From NCBI RefSeq assembly GCF_018224955.1, contig NZ_JAGTUU010000002.1, positions 434,001 to 498,000 on the forward strand: a DNA stretch of 64,000 nucleotides. Reading direction: 5' to 3'. The position numbers and the translations under genes were made by a program. Source of the stretch: Thetidibacter halocola. Lineage in GTDB: Bacteria; Pseudomonadota; Alphaproteobacteria; Rhodobacterales; Rhodobacteraceae. Of this stretch, positions 52,485-59,924 are shown in pieces (positions within the stretch are counted from its first letter, which is position 1; every line of letters starts with the position of its first letter). The notes under the pieces were generated by a model. That model ran no database searches and was not told where the DNA came from. It saw only the letters and a list, made by a program, of their open reading frames with translations.

Positions 52485-54041
52485 ATGACGTTTCTCGGCT
52501 GGATCATCCTGCTTGTCGTCCTCGCCGCCATCGCGATCGCGCTGGCCGCGTGGTTCTACGAACGCGCCACGAACGAGGTTGCGCTGGTGCGCACCGGGAT
52601 CGGCGGGCGCAAGGTGGTGATCGACGGCGGCACGCTGGCGATCCCCTATTTCCATGAGGTCAGCCGCGTGAACATGCAGACCATCCGCATGGACGTGCAG
52701 CGCTCGGGCGAGCACAGCCTTATCACCAAGGACCGGATGCGGATCGACGTGGGCGCGGAATTCTACGCCTCGGTAATGCCGGAACCCGACGCCATCACCC
52801 GCGCCGCGCAGACGCTGGGCCGCCGGACCTTCCAGGCCGATCAGCTCAAGGCGCTGATCGACGGCATGATGGTGGACGCGCTGCGCGCCGTCGCCGCCAA
52901 GATGACGATGGACGAGCTGCACGAGAACCGCAGCACCTTTGTCCGCGAGGTGCGCGAGGCGCTGACCGACACGCTGGCGCGCTACGGACTGCAACTGGAC
53001 AGTGTCTCGTTGACCGCGCTGGACCAGACGCCGTTCAACGCGCTGGACGAGAACAACGCCTTCAACGCGGTGGGCATGCGCAAGCTGGCCGAGGTGATCG
53101 CGAAATCGAAGAAGGAACGCGCCGAGATCGAGGGCGAAAGCCAGGTCAGCGTGCGCCGCGCCGAGGTCGAGGCCAACCGCCGCACACTGGAGATCGAGCT
53201 GGAGCAGCGCCGCGCCGAGATCGCCCAGACCCAGGAGATCGAGACGCTGCTGGCCCAGCAGTTGACCGAGGTCGCCCGCCGCAAGGCCGAGGCCGAACGC
53301 AATGCCGCCGAAGCCCGCATCGAAATGGAGCGCGCGATCCAGGCCGCTTCGATCAGCCGCGAACAGGCGATCCGCGAGGCGGAAATCACGCAGTCCCGAA
53401 CGCTGGAGATCGCCGAGCAAGACCGCACGATCCTGACCGCCGCCAAGAGCCAGGAGGAAAGCCGGGCAAAGGCCGAGGCGACCGAGGCCCGGCAGGTGCT
53501 GGTCATGGCCGAAGAGGCGCTGGCCACGATGCGCCAGCTGGCAGAGGCCGACCGGCGCAAGCAACTGGCCCTCGTCGCCGCCGAGCAGGATGCAGAGGCG
53601 ACCGCGCTACGCGTCCGCGCCAGTGCCGAAAGCGACAAGGTCGCGGCGCTGGCCCGGTCCGAGATCAGGCGTGGCGAGGCCGAGACGCTGCGCATCTTCA
53701 AGGAGGCCGAGGCCGACGGCGAGGCCGCGCGCATCCGCGCCGAGAACACCCGTTCCACCGAACTGGCGGCGATGGAGATGGAGCGCCAGCGGCTGGCTGC
53801 GCTGCCCGCGATCGTGGCCGAACTGGTCAAGCCCGCCGAGAAGATCAAGGGCATCTCGATCAACCATGTCACTGGCCTGGGCCGCGACGGGTCACGCGCC
53901 GCCGGGCCGTCGTCGCCGGTCGATCAGACCGTCGACGCGATCCTCGACATGGCGGTCAGCCTGCCCGCGATGAAGCGGCTGGGCGAGGTCATGGGTGTCA
54001 ATCTCGACGCGCTGGATATCGAGGGAAAGCCGCGCGGCTGA
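52485..54041 (+). CDS. Flotillin-family SPFH membrane protein
   Basis: About 518 residues: an N-terminal membrane helix (3-24), an SPFH/Band 7 domain (about 27-190; NEVALVRTGIGGRKVVIDGG, ITKDRMRIDVGAEFYASV, LRAVAAKMTMDELHENRSTFVREV) and a long Ala/Glu/Arg-rich coiled coil (about 200-440) followed by a C-terminal oligomerisation segment. Flotillins organise membrane microdomains. No NfeD partner gene is next to it. As last gene of the aldehyde dehydrogenase/Liv operon it may scaffold the importer. AAAGGAAAA precedes ATG 52485. Confidence 0.9.
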   Translation: MTFLGWIILLVVLAAIAIALAAWFYERATNEVALVRTGIGGRKVVIDGGTLAIPYFHEVSRVNMQTIRMDVQRSGEHSLITKDRMRIDVGAEFYASVMPEPDAITRAAQTLGRRTFQADQLKALIDGMMVDALRAVAAKMTMDELHENRSTFVREVREALTDTLARYGLQLDSVSLTALDQTPFNALDENNAFNAVGMRKLAEVIAKSKKERAEIEGESQVSVRRAEVEANRRTLEIELEQRRAEIAQTQEIETLLAQQLTEVARRKAEAERNAAEARIEMERAIQAASISREQAIREAEITQSRTLEIAEQDRTILTAAKSQEESRAKAEATEARQVLVMAEEALATMRQLAEADRRKQLALVAAEQDAEATALRVRASAESDKVAALARSEIRRGEAETLRIFKEAEADGEAARIRAENTRSTELAAMEMERQRLAALPAIVAELVKPAEKIKGISINHVTGLGRDGSRAAGPSSPVDQTVDAILDMAVSLPAMKRLGEVMGVNLDALDIEGKPRG

Positions 54042-54053
54042 TCCCGGCGAGGC

Positions 54054-54884
54054 CTACCAGGTGGCGGTGGCCTCCATCGCCACCGGCCCGCCTTGACGCG
54101 CCGTCCAGAGGTGCAGCGCGCCATCGCGATCCTTGGCGTTCAGCGTGAAATACGCGTCGTCGAAGATCGGCGACAGGCTGCGGAAGGAAAAAGTCGCGGG
54201 TCGCGCGCCGCGCAGGTCGGCCGCCATCTGGCACAGCATCGTCGCCTGCATCGGCCCGTGCACGACAAGTCCGGGATAGCCCTCTGTCTCGATGCAGAAG
54301 GGCTTGTCGTAGTGGATGCGGTGACCGTTGAAGGTCAGCGCGGAATAGCGGAACAGCAGCGTCGAAGTCGGCTCGATCACGCGGCGATGCGTGCCTTCCG
54401 GCGCGGGTGGCGGCTCGGCCTTGCCCGCCGAGGCCGGGGCCACGTCGCGATAGACGATATCCTGCCGCTCGGTCAGCACGGGCTGGCCATCCGCCGTCAC
54501 CGCGTGTTCGACGGTCACGAAACACAGCGCCCCGGTGCGCCCCTGTTTCAACTGGACATCGGTCACGGTCGAACGGCGCGTCACCTTTTGCCCAACGCGG
54601 ATATCGCCGAGAAACGTGAATTCCCCACCGGCCCACATCCGGCGCGGCAGCGGCACCGGCGGCATGAAGCCCCCCAGCGCCGGATGCCCGTCGCGTCCCA
54701 GCGCTGACATGGGTGCGATTGGTTGTGCGAGGCACAGGTGGATCAGCAGCGGTGCAACCGCGCCTTCGGCATGGCTCGACTGGCGGTCGAAGGTGGCGTT
54801 GAACTGGCGCAGCGTTGTGGGGGACAGGGTCTCGCTGTCCTCCTGCATCGTGCCGATCCAGCTGCGCAGGTGGTCGATGTCCAT
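54054..54884 (-). CDS. Double-hotdog acyl-CoA hydratase (mesaconyl-C4-CoA/itaconyl-CoA hydratase-like)
   Basis: A 276-residue two-hotdog protein of the HTD2/FAS1-dehydratase type. The first hotdog contains LGGFMPPVPLPRRMWAGGEFTFLGDIRVG and the second the hydratase signature LLFRYSALTFNGHRIHYDKPFC, followed by VHGPMQATML. Relatives hydrate mesaconyl-C4-CoA or itaconyl-CoA. The ATG follows the CoA-transferase stop directly (GAGTGAATG) with the ribosome site GGAGGAG inside the upstream gene. Last gene of an operon with acyl-CoA dehydrogenase and CoA-transferase; 12 bases from the convergent flotillin stop. Confidence 0.87.
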   Translation of the reverse strand: MDIDHLRSWIGTMQEDSETLSPTTLRQFNATFDRQSSHAEGAVAPLLIHLCLAQPIAPMSALGRDGHPALGGFMPPVPLPRRMWAGGEFTFLGDIRVGQKVTRRSTVTDVQLKQGRTGALCFVTVEHAVTADGQPVLTERQDIVYRDVAPASAGKAEPPPAPEGTHRRVIEPTSTLLFRYSALTFNGHRIHYDKPFCIETEGYPGLVVHGPMQATMLCQMAADLRGARPATFSFRSLSPIFDDAYFTLNAKDRDGALHLWTARQGGPVAMEATATW

Positions 54885-55979
54885 TCACTCCTCCAGCGGG
54901 TTGAGGGCGGGCACGGGGCCATATTGGCGCGTCTCACCCTTCACCTGCGCGCCCGGCGCGGGGAAGGAGACGGAGCCATTCGGGCTGTTCACCGTGACGC
55001 GGCGCAGGTGAGGGTGGGCCGAAAGCCCGCCCATGTCGTTGACCATCGCCAGCGCGATGTCGGCCTCGGACAGGATCGCCACTGCCTCGGTGCTGCTGCG
55101 GCGGGCGAAAGCCTGTGCCACGATGCCGTCGGTGAAATCCCGGTACGAGACCCGCGCGACATTGGTGGCAAGGCGCGGATCGGTGCCAAGGGATGCATCC
55201 CCGATGAAGCGCTCGCACAACACACGCCATTCGCGGTCCGACTGGATCGAGATCAGGACCGGCGGGCCGTCACCCGTCTCGAACACGCCATAGGGCGCGA
55301 TGGACGGGTGGGCGAGGCCGATACGTTTCGGGCTCTTCCCGCCCTCATGGTTCAGCAGCGGCACGGTCAACCAGTCGGCCATGACGTCGAACATCGACAC
55401 CGAGATTTCGGCGCCCTCGCCGGTGATACCCCGGCGGATCAGCGCCTCGAGGATGGCGGCGTGGGCCGTGGCCCCCGTGGCGATATCGACCAGCGACACG
55501 CCCACGCGGGCCGGCTCGCTTGGCCCGCCGGTGATCGAACACAGTCCCGACTCCGCCTGAATCAGCAGGTCATAGGCCTTGCGGTCGGCCATCGGGCCAT
55601 CCTCGCCATAGCCCGAGATGGAACAGGTAATGAGGCGCGGATAGTCCGCCCTCAGCCGGTCGATGGCAAAGCCCAGCTTTGTCAGCGCGCCCGGTTTCAG
55701 GTTCTGGATCAGCACGTCGGCCCCGGCCAGAAGTGACTCCAGCCGTGCCTTGCCCGCGTCGCCGGTCAGGTCCAGCGTCACGCTCTCCTTGCCCCGGTTC
55801 AGCCAGACGAAGTAGCTCGACTGCCCCGCAGCGACGTCATCGTAACCCCGCGCGAAATCGCCCTCGGGGCGCTCCACCTTGATGACCCGTGCGCCCGCAT
55901 CCGCCAGCCGGGACGAGGCAAAGGGCGCGGCCACGGCCTGTTCCACCGCGACAACCGTCAGACCCTCGAGCGCGCGCAT
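54885..55979 (-). CDS. Class III (CaiB/BaiF) CoA-transferase
   Basis: About 364 residues. The family start MRALEGLTVVAVEQAVAAPFASSRLADAGARVIKVERPEGDFARGYD, the SSYFVWLNRGKESVTLDL stretch, DVLIQNLKPGALTKLGF and the catalytic-aspartate region SISGYGEDGPMADRKAYDLLIQAESG are typical of class III transferases, which move CoA between a thioester donor and a free acid. The acceptor is unknown; with the neighbouring hydratase a C4-C5 dicarboxylate such as itaconate or mesaconate is plausible. ATG 55979 overlaps the acyl-CoA dehydrogenase stop (TGATG). Confidence 0.9.
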   Translation of the reverse strand: MRALEGLTVVAVEQAVAAPFASSRLADAGARVIKVERPEGDFARGYDDVAAGQSSYFVWLNRGKESVTLDLTGDAGKARLESLLAGADVLIQNLKPGALTKLGFAIDRLRADYPRLITCSISGYGEDGPMADRKAYDLLIQAESGLCSITGGPSEPARVGVSLVDIATGATAHAAILEALIRRGITGEGAEISVSMFDVMADWLTVPLLNHEGGKSPKRIGLAHPSIAPYGVFETGDGPPVLISIQSDREWRVLCERFIGDASLGTDPRLATNVARVSYRDFTDGIVAQAFARRSSTEAVAILSEADIALAMVNDMGGLSAHPHLRRVTVNSPNGSVSFPAPGAQVKGETRQYGPVPALNPLEE

Positions 55980-57139
55980 CAAAAGGACCGGGGCAGGCCG
56001 AGGATGTGCTCGGCCACGTAGGAGAGGATCAGGTTGGTCGAGATCGGCGCCACCTGGTAGAGCCGCGTCTCGCGGAACTTGCGTTCCACGTCGTATTCGC
56101 AGGCAAAGCCGAAACCGCCGTGGAATTGCAGGCAGGCATTCGCCGCCTCCCAGCTGGCCTTGGCGGCCAGGAGTTTCGCCATGTTCGCCTCGGACCCGCA
56201 GGGCTTGCCCGCATCGAAAAGGGCGCAGGCCTTGTAGCGCATCAGGTTCGCCGCCTCGATCTCGATGAAAGCCTCGGCGATGGGGAACTGCACGCCCTGG
56301 TTCTGGCCGATGGGCCGGCCAAAGACCTTACGTTCCTTCACATACTCGGTCACCTTGTCGGTGAACCAGTAGCCATCGCCGATGCATTCCGCCGCGATCA
56401 GCGCCCTTTCGGCGTTGAGTCCGGTCAGGATGTATTTGAACCCCTTGCCCTCTTCACCGATCAGCGCATCCTCGGGCAGTTCCAGCTCGTCGAAGAACAG
56501 CTCGTTCGTCTCGTGGTTGACCATGTTGGCGATGGGCCGGACGGTCATGCCCTTGGCCATCGCCTGTTTCACGTCGACGAGGAAGATCGACAGGCCCTCG
56601 GACTTCTTCTTTACCTCCGACAGGGGGGTGGTGCGGGCGAGCAGGATCATCAGGTCGGAATGCTGCACGCGGCTGATCCAGACCTTCTGGCCGTTGATCA
56701 CCCAGCGGTCGCCCTTTTTCACGGCGGTCGTCTTGAGCTGCGTCGTGTCGGTGCCAGTGGTCGGTTCCGTCACGCCCATCGACTGAAGGCGCAACTCGCC
56801 GCTGGCCAGTTTCGGCAGGATGCGGCTACGTTGTGCCTCGGACCCATGCTGGACCAGAGTGTTCATGTTGTACATCTGGCCGTGACAGGCGCCGGAATTG
56901 CCGCCCGCGCGGTTGATTTCCTCCATGATGACCGATGCCTCGGTCAGGCCAAGGCCGGACCCGCCGTATTCCTCGGGGATCAGGGCGGCCATCCAGCCCT
57001 CGCGCGTCAGCGCATCGACGAAGTCCTCGGGATAGCTGCGTTCCGCGTCGATCTTGCGGTGATACTCGGGCGGGAAGGTCGCGCAGAGCGCGCGCACGCC
57101 CTCGCGGATGTCCTGGTAGTCGTCTTCGAGAAAGTTCAT
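55979..57139 (-). CDS. Acyl-CoA dehydrogenase
   Basis: A 386-residue FAD enzyme. FAD and substrate marks: YGGSGLGLTEASVIMEEI, SMGVTEPTTGTDTTQLKTTA, WVINGQKVWISR, and CLQFHGGFGFACEYDVERKFRETRL near the end. The usual C-terminal catalytic glutamate (in Y-E-G-T of medium-chain enzymes) is absent: that site reads V-A-P-I-S-T. Glutamate E243 in LNAERALIAAE is at the position used as base by isovaleryl-CoA dehydrogenase, so branched or functionalised acyl-CoA is likely. It follows the TauE-type gene by 64 bases. Confidence 0.92.
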   Translation of the reverse strand: MNFLEDDYQDIREGVRALCATFPPEYHRKIDAERSYPEDFVDALTREGWMAALIPEEYGGSGLGLTEASVIMEEINRAGGNSGACHGQMYNMNTLVQHGSEAQRSRILPKLASGELRLQSMGVTEPTTGTDTTQLKTTAVKKGDRWVINGQKVWISRVQHSDLMILLARTTPLSEVKKKSEGLSIFLVDVKQAMAKGMTVRPIANMVNHETNELFFDELELPEDALIGEEGKGFKYILTGLNAERALIAAECIGDGYWFTDKVTEYVKERKVFGRPIGQNQGVQFPIAEAFIEIEAANLMRYKACALFDAGKPCGSEANMAKLLAAKASWEAANACLQFHGGFGFACEYDVERKFRETRLYQVAPISTNLILSYVAEHILGLPRSF

Positions 57140-57203
57140 CGCGGTCCCCTCTTTTTCTGCTTCCGGATACGCCGCCGTATCGGCGGGTGCAATTCCGGGC
57201 CGG

Positions 57204-57965
57204 TCAGCCCGCCATCAGTTGCGAGAGCCCACCCCAGATCAGCCGCAGCGACAGCAGGATCAGCACGGTGTTCAGCGCAAACCGGAATTTCGTGTCGTCC
57301 ATCCGGTTCAGGAACAGCTTGCCGACCAGCGTGCCGACAAACCCCGCCGCGATCATCGCCGCGACAAAGCCCCACCAATGCGAAAAGGCAAAGCCCAGCA
57401 GGCCAAAGGCGATGGTCTTGAGCCCGTGCTGCACCGTCATCAGCGCGGCATGGGTGGCGACATGGGCATGGCGGGGCAGATCCTGCGACTTGGTATAGGT
57501 TGCCACGAACAGCCCCGTCGCGCCGAAGAACATGGTCAGGAAGGTCGAGATCGCGCCGACGATGCCGGGCCAGTCGCGCACTTGGCGGGGCGGTCTGCCC
57601 AGTACCGACCATAGCACGAAACCACCAACGCCGATCTGCACCCATTCGGGCGGCAGGTTCACCACCAGCGCGCCGCCCAGCGCCGCGCCGATCACCGAGC
57701 CCACGGTGAAGGCGGGCAGCGCGGGCCAGAAGATATGCCGGAAGGTGATCAGCGCGCGGCCCAGGTTCGAGCCGATCTGGATCACCCCATGCGTCGGGAT
57801 CAGCGCGGCGGGCGGCACCAGCACCGCCATGATCGCCAGCAGCAGGCCGCCGCCGCCGATGCCAAAGGCGACGGTAATCAGCGAGGCGATGAAACTCGAT
57901 CCCAGGAGTGCGAGGAAAACCGCCGTGCTCATGCCCTCGGGCATCAGCCATTCCAGACCGCTCAT
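57204..57965 (-). CDS. TauE/SafE-family membrane exporter
   Basis: A 253-residue protein with about seven to eight membrane helices. The GIGGGGLLLAIMAVLVPPAALIPTHGVIQIGSNLGRALITFRHI stretch is the first TauE repeat, and the ATHAALMTVQHGLKTIAFGLLGF region the second. Members export sulfite, sulfoacetate or other small anions, or have unknown substrates. It is first in the minus-strand acyl-CoA operon and divergent from a LysR gene 62 bases away, so it is probably co-regulated with acid catabolism. Confidence 0.88.
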   Translation of the reverse strand: MSGLEWLMPEGMSTAVFLALLGSSFIASLITVAFGIGGGGLLLAIMAVLVPPAALIPTHGVIQIGSNLGRALITFRHIFWPALPAFTVGSVIGAALGGALVVNLPPEWVQIGVGGFVLWSVLGRPPRQVRDWPGIVGAISTFLTMFFGATGLFVATYTKSQDLPRHAHVATHAALMTVQHGLKTIAFGLLGFAFSHWWGFVAAMIAAGFVGTLVGKLFLNRMDDTKFRFALNTVLILLSLRLIWGGLSQLMAG

Positions 57966-58027
57966 GCTCTTGCCCCCGCCGGTATTGTGCGTAGCCTGCG
58001 CCCGACCCCGAGACAGGAGCGGCGACG

Positions 58028-58969
58028 ATGCGCGTGGATTACCTTGGCCTCGAAGCCTTTGTCGCCATCGCCGACACGGGGTCCTTCCAGCGCGCGGCCG
58101 AGGTGCTGAGCCTCAGCCAGGCGGCGCTCAGCCACCGGCTGCGCAAGATCGAGGAGGACCTGGGCGCGGCGCTGCTGATCCGGTCCAGCCGCGAGGTGTC
58201 GCTGACACCGGCCGGGCAGAACCTGCTGCCCGAGGCGCGGCGCCTGCTGAAGGCGTTGCAGGACACCTACGAGGCCGCGCGCGCGGGCGGCAAGGCGCAG
58301 GCGCGGCGCTTTGCCTTCGCCTGCCTGCCGACCATCGCCAACGGGTTCCTGCCGCCGGTTCTGGGCGCCTTGCAGGTGGATCGGCCCGACATCGCCTTCG
58401 ACCTGCTGGACATTCCTGTTTCGCGCATTGTCGAGGCGGTCCGGTCGGGGCGCGCGGAATTCGGTCTGACCATCGTCTCGGCCGAGTTGTCCGACCTGCG
58501 CATCCGTCCGCTGGCGGACGAGGATTACCGCCTGTTCATGCGCCACGACCATCCGCTGGCCGCGCGCCGTTCCGTCACGCTGGAGGATGTCGAGGCGCTG
58601 CCCATGGTGCGAATCTCCAGCCAGTCCAAGAACCGGCAGTTGCTGGACATCGCCTTTGGCCAGATGCGTGACCGGCTGCGCTGGCAGTTCGAGGTGCAGA
58701 GCGCGACGGTCGCCATGCGGTTGGTGGCCAGCGGCATGGCGCTGACCATCCTGCCGGAATCCGCCCTGGCCATGGCGCCGGTGCCGCTGGTGTCGGTCCC
58801 ATTCGAGGGCGTTCGTCTGCAACGCAAGCTGGGCGTCGTGTCGCGCCGGGGCGTGCCGATCTCGGACGACGCCGCCGTTTTGCTGCACCGGATCGAGACC
58901 GAGATGCTGGAGAATTTTCCGCGTCACCTGGCGGTCAGCTCCGATCCCCGGTCCAGGCCTCGGGGTTGA
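58028..58969 (+). CDS. LysR-family transcriptional regulator
   Basis: A 313-residue regulator. The winged helix-turn-helix is at residues 5-62 (GLEAFVAIADTGSFQRAAEVLSLSQAALSHRLRKIEEDLGAALLIRSSREVSLTPAG), followed by the LysR substrate domain (FACLPTIANGFLPPVLGAL onwards). It is divergent from the TauE/acyl-CoA dehydrogenase operon, the classic LysR layout, so it most likely controls that operon in response to its substrate. Its 3' end overlaps the convergent 2-hydroxyacid dehydrogenase gene by 35 bases. Confidence 0.92.
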   Translation: MRVDYLGLEAFVAIADTGSFQRAAEVLSLSQAALSHRLRKIEEDLGAALLIRSSREVSLTPAGQNLLPEARRLLKALQDTYEAARAGGKAQARRFAFACLPTIANGFLPPVLGALQVDRPDIAFDLLDIPVSRIVEAVRSGRAEFGLTIVSAELSDLRIRPLADEDYRLFMRHDHPLAARRSVTLEDVEALPMVRISSQSKNRQLLDIAFGQMRDRLRWQFEVQSATVAMRLVASGMALTILPESALAMAPVPLVSVPFEGVRLQRKLGVVSRRGVPISDDAAVLLHRIETEMLENFPRHLAVSSDPRSRPRG

Positions 58970-59924
58970 CCATGTGCTGCGGCGCACCTGTCGCGAAGGC
59001 GTTGACCAGCGCGTAGATGTCGGTGAACTGGCGGTCCAGTTCCTCGGCGGTGACGAAACCCACATGCGGCGTCGGGATCACCTGGGGATGCGACAGCAGC
59101 GGGTCACTCGCGTCGGTCAGGGGTTCCACGTCGAACACGTCCAGCGCGGCGCGTCCCAGCGTTCCGGCCTCCAGTGCGGCCAGGATCGCGCCCTTTTCCA
59201 CCAGCCCGGACCGCGAGGTGTTCACCAGGATCGAGTCCGGTTTCATCGCCATCAGGTCGGCGCGCGTGATCTCTCCCTTCGTGTCGGGCGACAGGCGCTT
59301 GTGGATGCTGACCACGTCCGAGGTGGCAAAGAACGCCTCGCGGCTTTCGGGCACGGTCTCTCCGGCGGCGCGGGCACGGTCGCGGCCCTTGTCGCTGCCC
59401 CAGTATTGCACCTCCATGCCAAAGGCGCGGGCAAAGCCGGCCACGGCGCCGGCGATCTTGCCATGGCCATAAAGGCCCAGGGTTTTGCCGCCCACGTTGC
59501 GCCCCAACGGCGCCGCCGCCTGCCACTGGCCCGCCCGGGCCGAGGCGATCTGTTCCGGCAGATAGCGCATGGCGGCGATAACCAGACCAAAGGTCAGCTC
59601 GGCGGTCGAGGTCGAGGGGCCATCAACGGCCATGTGCGAGCAGAACAGGATTCCCGCCCGCGTCAATGCATCATGGTCGACGTGGTTGTGCTGGCCGCGC
59701 ATGGCGATCAGTTTCGGGCCGTTCATCTGGCCCGCCAGCGCGGCGGTGATCGGCGTCCGATCACGGAACAGAACCACCGCGTCGGCATCGGCCAGTCGTG
59801 CCGCCAGCGTGGCGTCGTCGGGGGCGCGGTCGGTCCAGACCGTCACGTCGTGCTCGTCCAGCATTGCAAAACTGGGCAGACCGCGCAGCACGTCATACCA
59901 ATCGTCGAGAATGTGAACCTTCAC
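58935..59924 (-). CDS. D-2-hydroxyacid dehydrogenase
   Basis: A 329-residue NAD(P)-dependent dehydrogenase of the D-isomer family. The nucleotide loop is GLYGHGKIAGAV (third glycine of the usual GxGxxG replaced), and the catalytic arginine, glutamate and histidine lie in ILVNTSRSGLVEKGA, ALDVFDVEPL and VIPTPHVGFVT. It interconverts a 2-oxoacid and a D-2-hydroxyacid. The start overlaps the ThDP enzyme stop (ATGA), so product and substrate of the two may be linked. Confidence 0.9.
   Translation of the reverse strand: MKVHILDDWYDVLRGLPSFAMLDEHDVTVWTDRAPDDATLAARLADADAVVLFRDRTPITAALAGQMNGPKLIAMRGQHNHVDHDALTRAGILFCSHMAVDGPSTSTAELTFGLVIAAMRYLPEQIASARAGQWQAAAPLGRNVGGKTLGLYGHGKIAGAVAGFARAFGMEVQYWGSDKGRDRARAAGETVPESREAFFATSDVVSIHKRLSPDTKGEITRADLMAMKPDSILVNTSRSGLVEKGAILAALEAGTLGRAALDVFDVEPLTDASDPLLSHPQVIPTPHVGFVTAEELDRQFTDIYALVNAFATGAPQHMVNPEAWTGDRS

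Noticed and set aside
55979-57139. 3-sulfinopropionyl-CoA desulfinase identity for the acyl-CoA dehydrogenase
   Set aside because: The CoA-transferase, LysR and TauE context and the missing C-terminal glutamate suggested it, but E243 is retained and a hydratase follows, which fits a true dehydrogenase better.
55889-57421. A 510-codon plus-strand frame across the acyl-CoA dehydrogenase gene
   Set aside because: Antisense shadow of a conserved enzyme; no family features.
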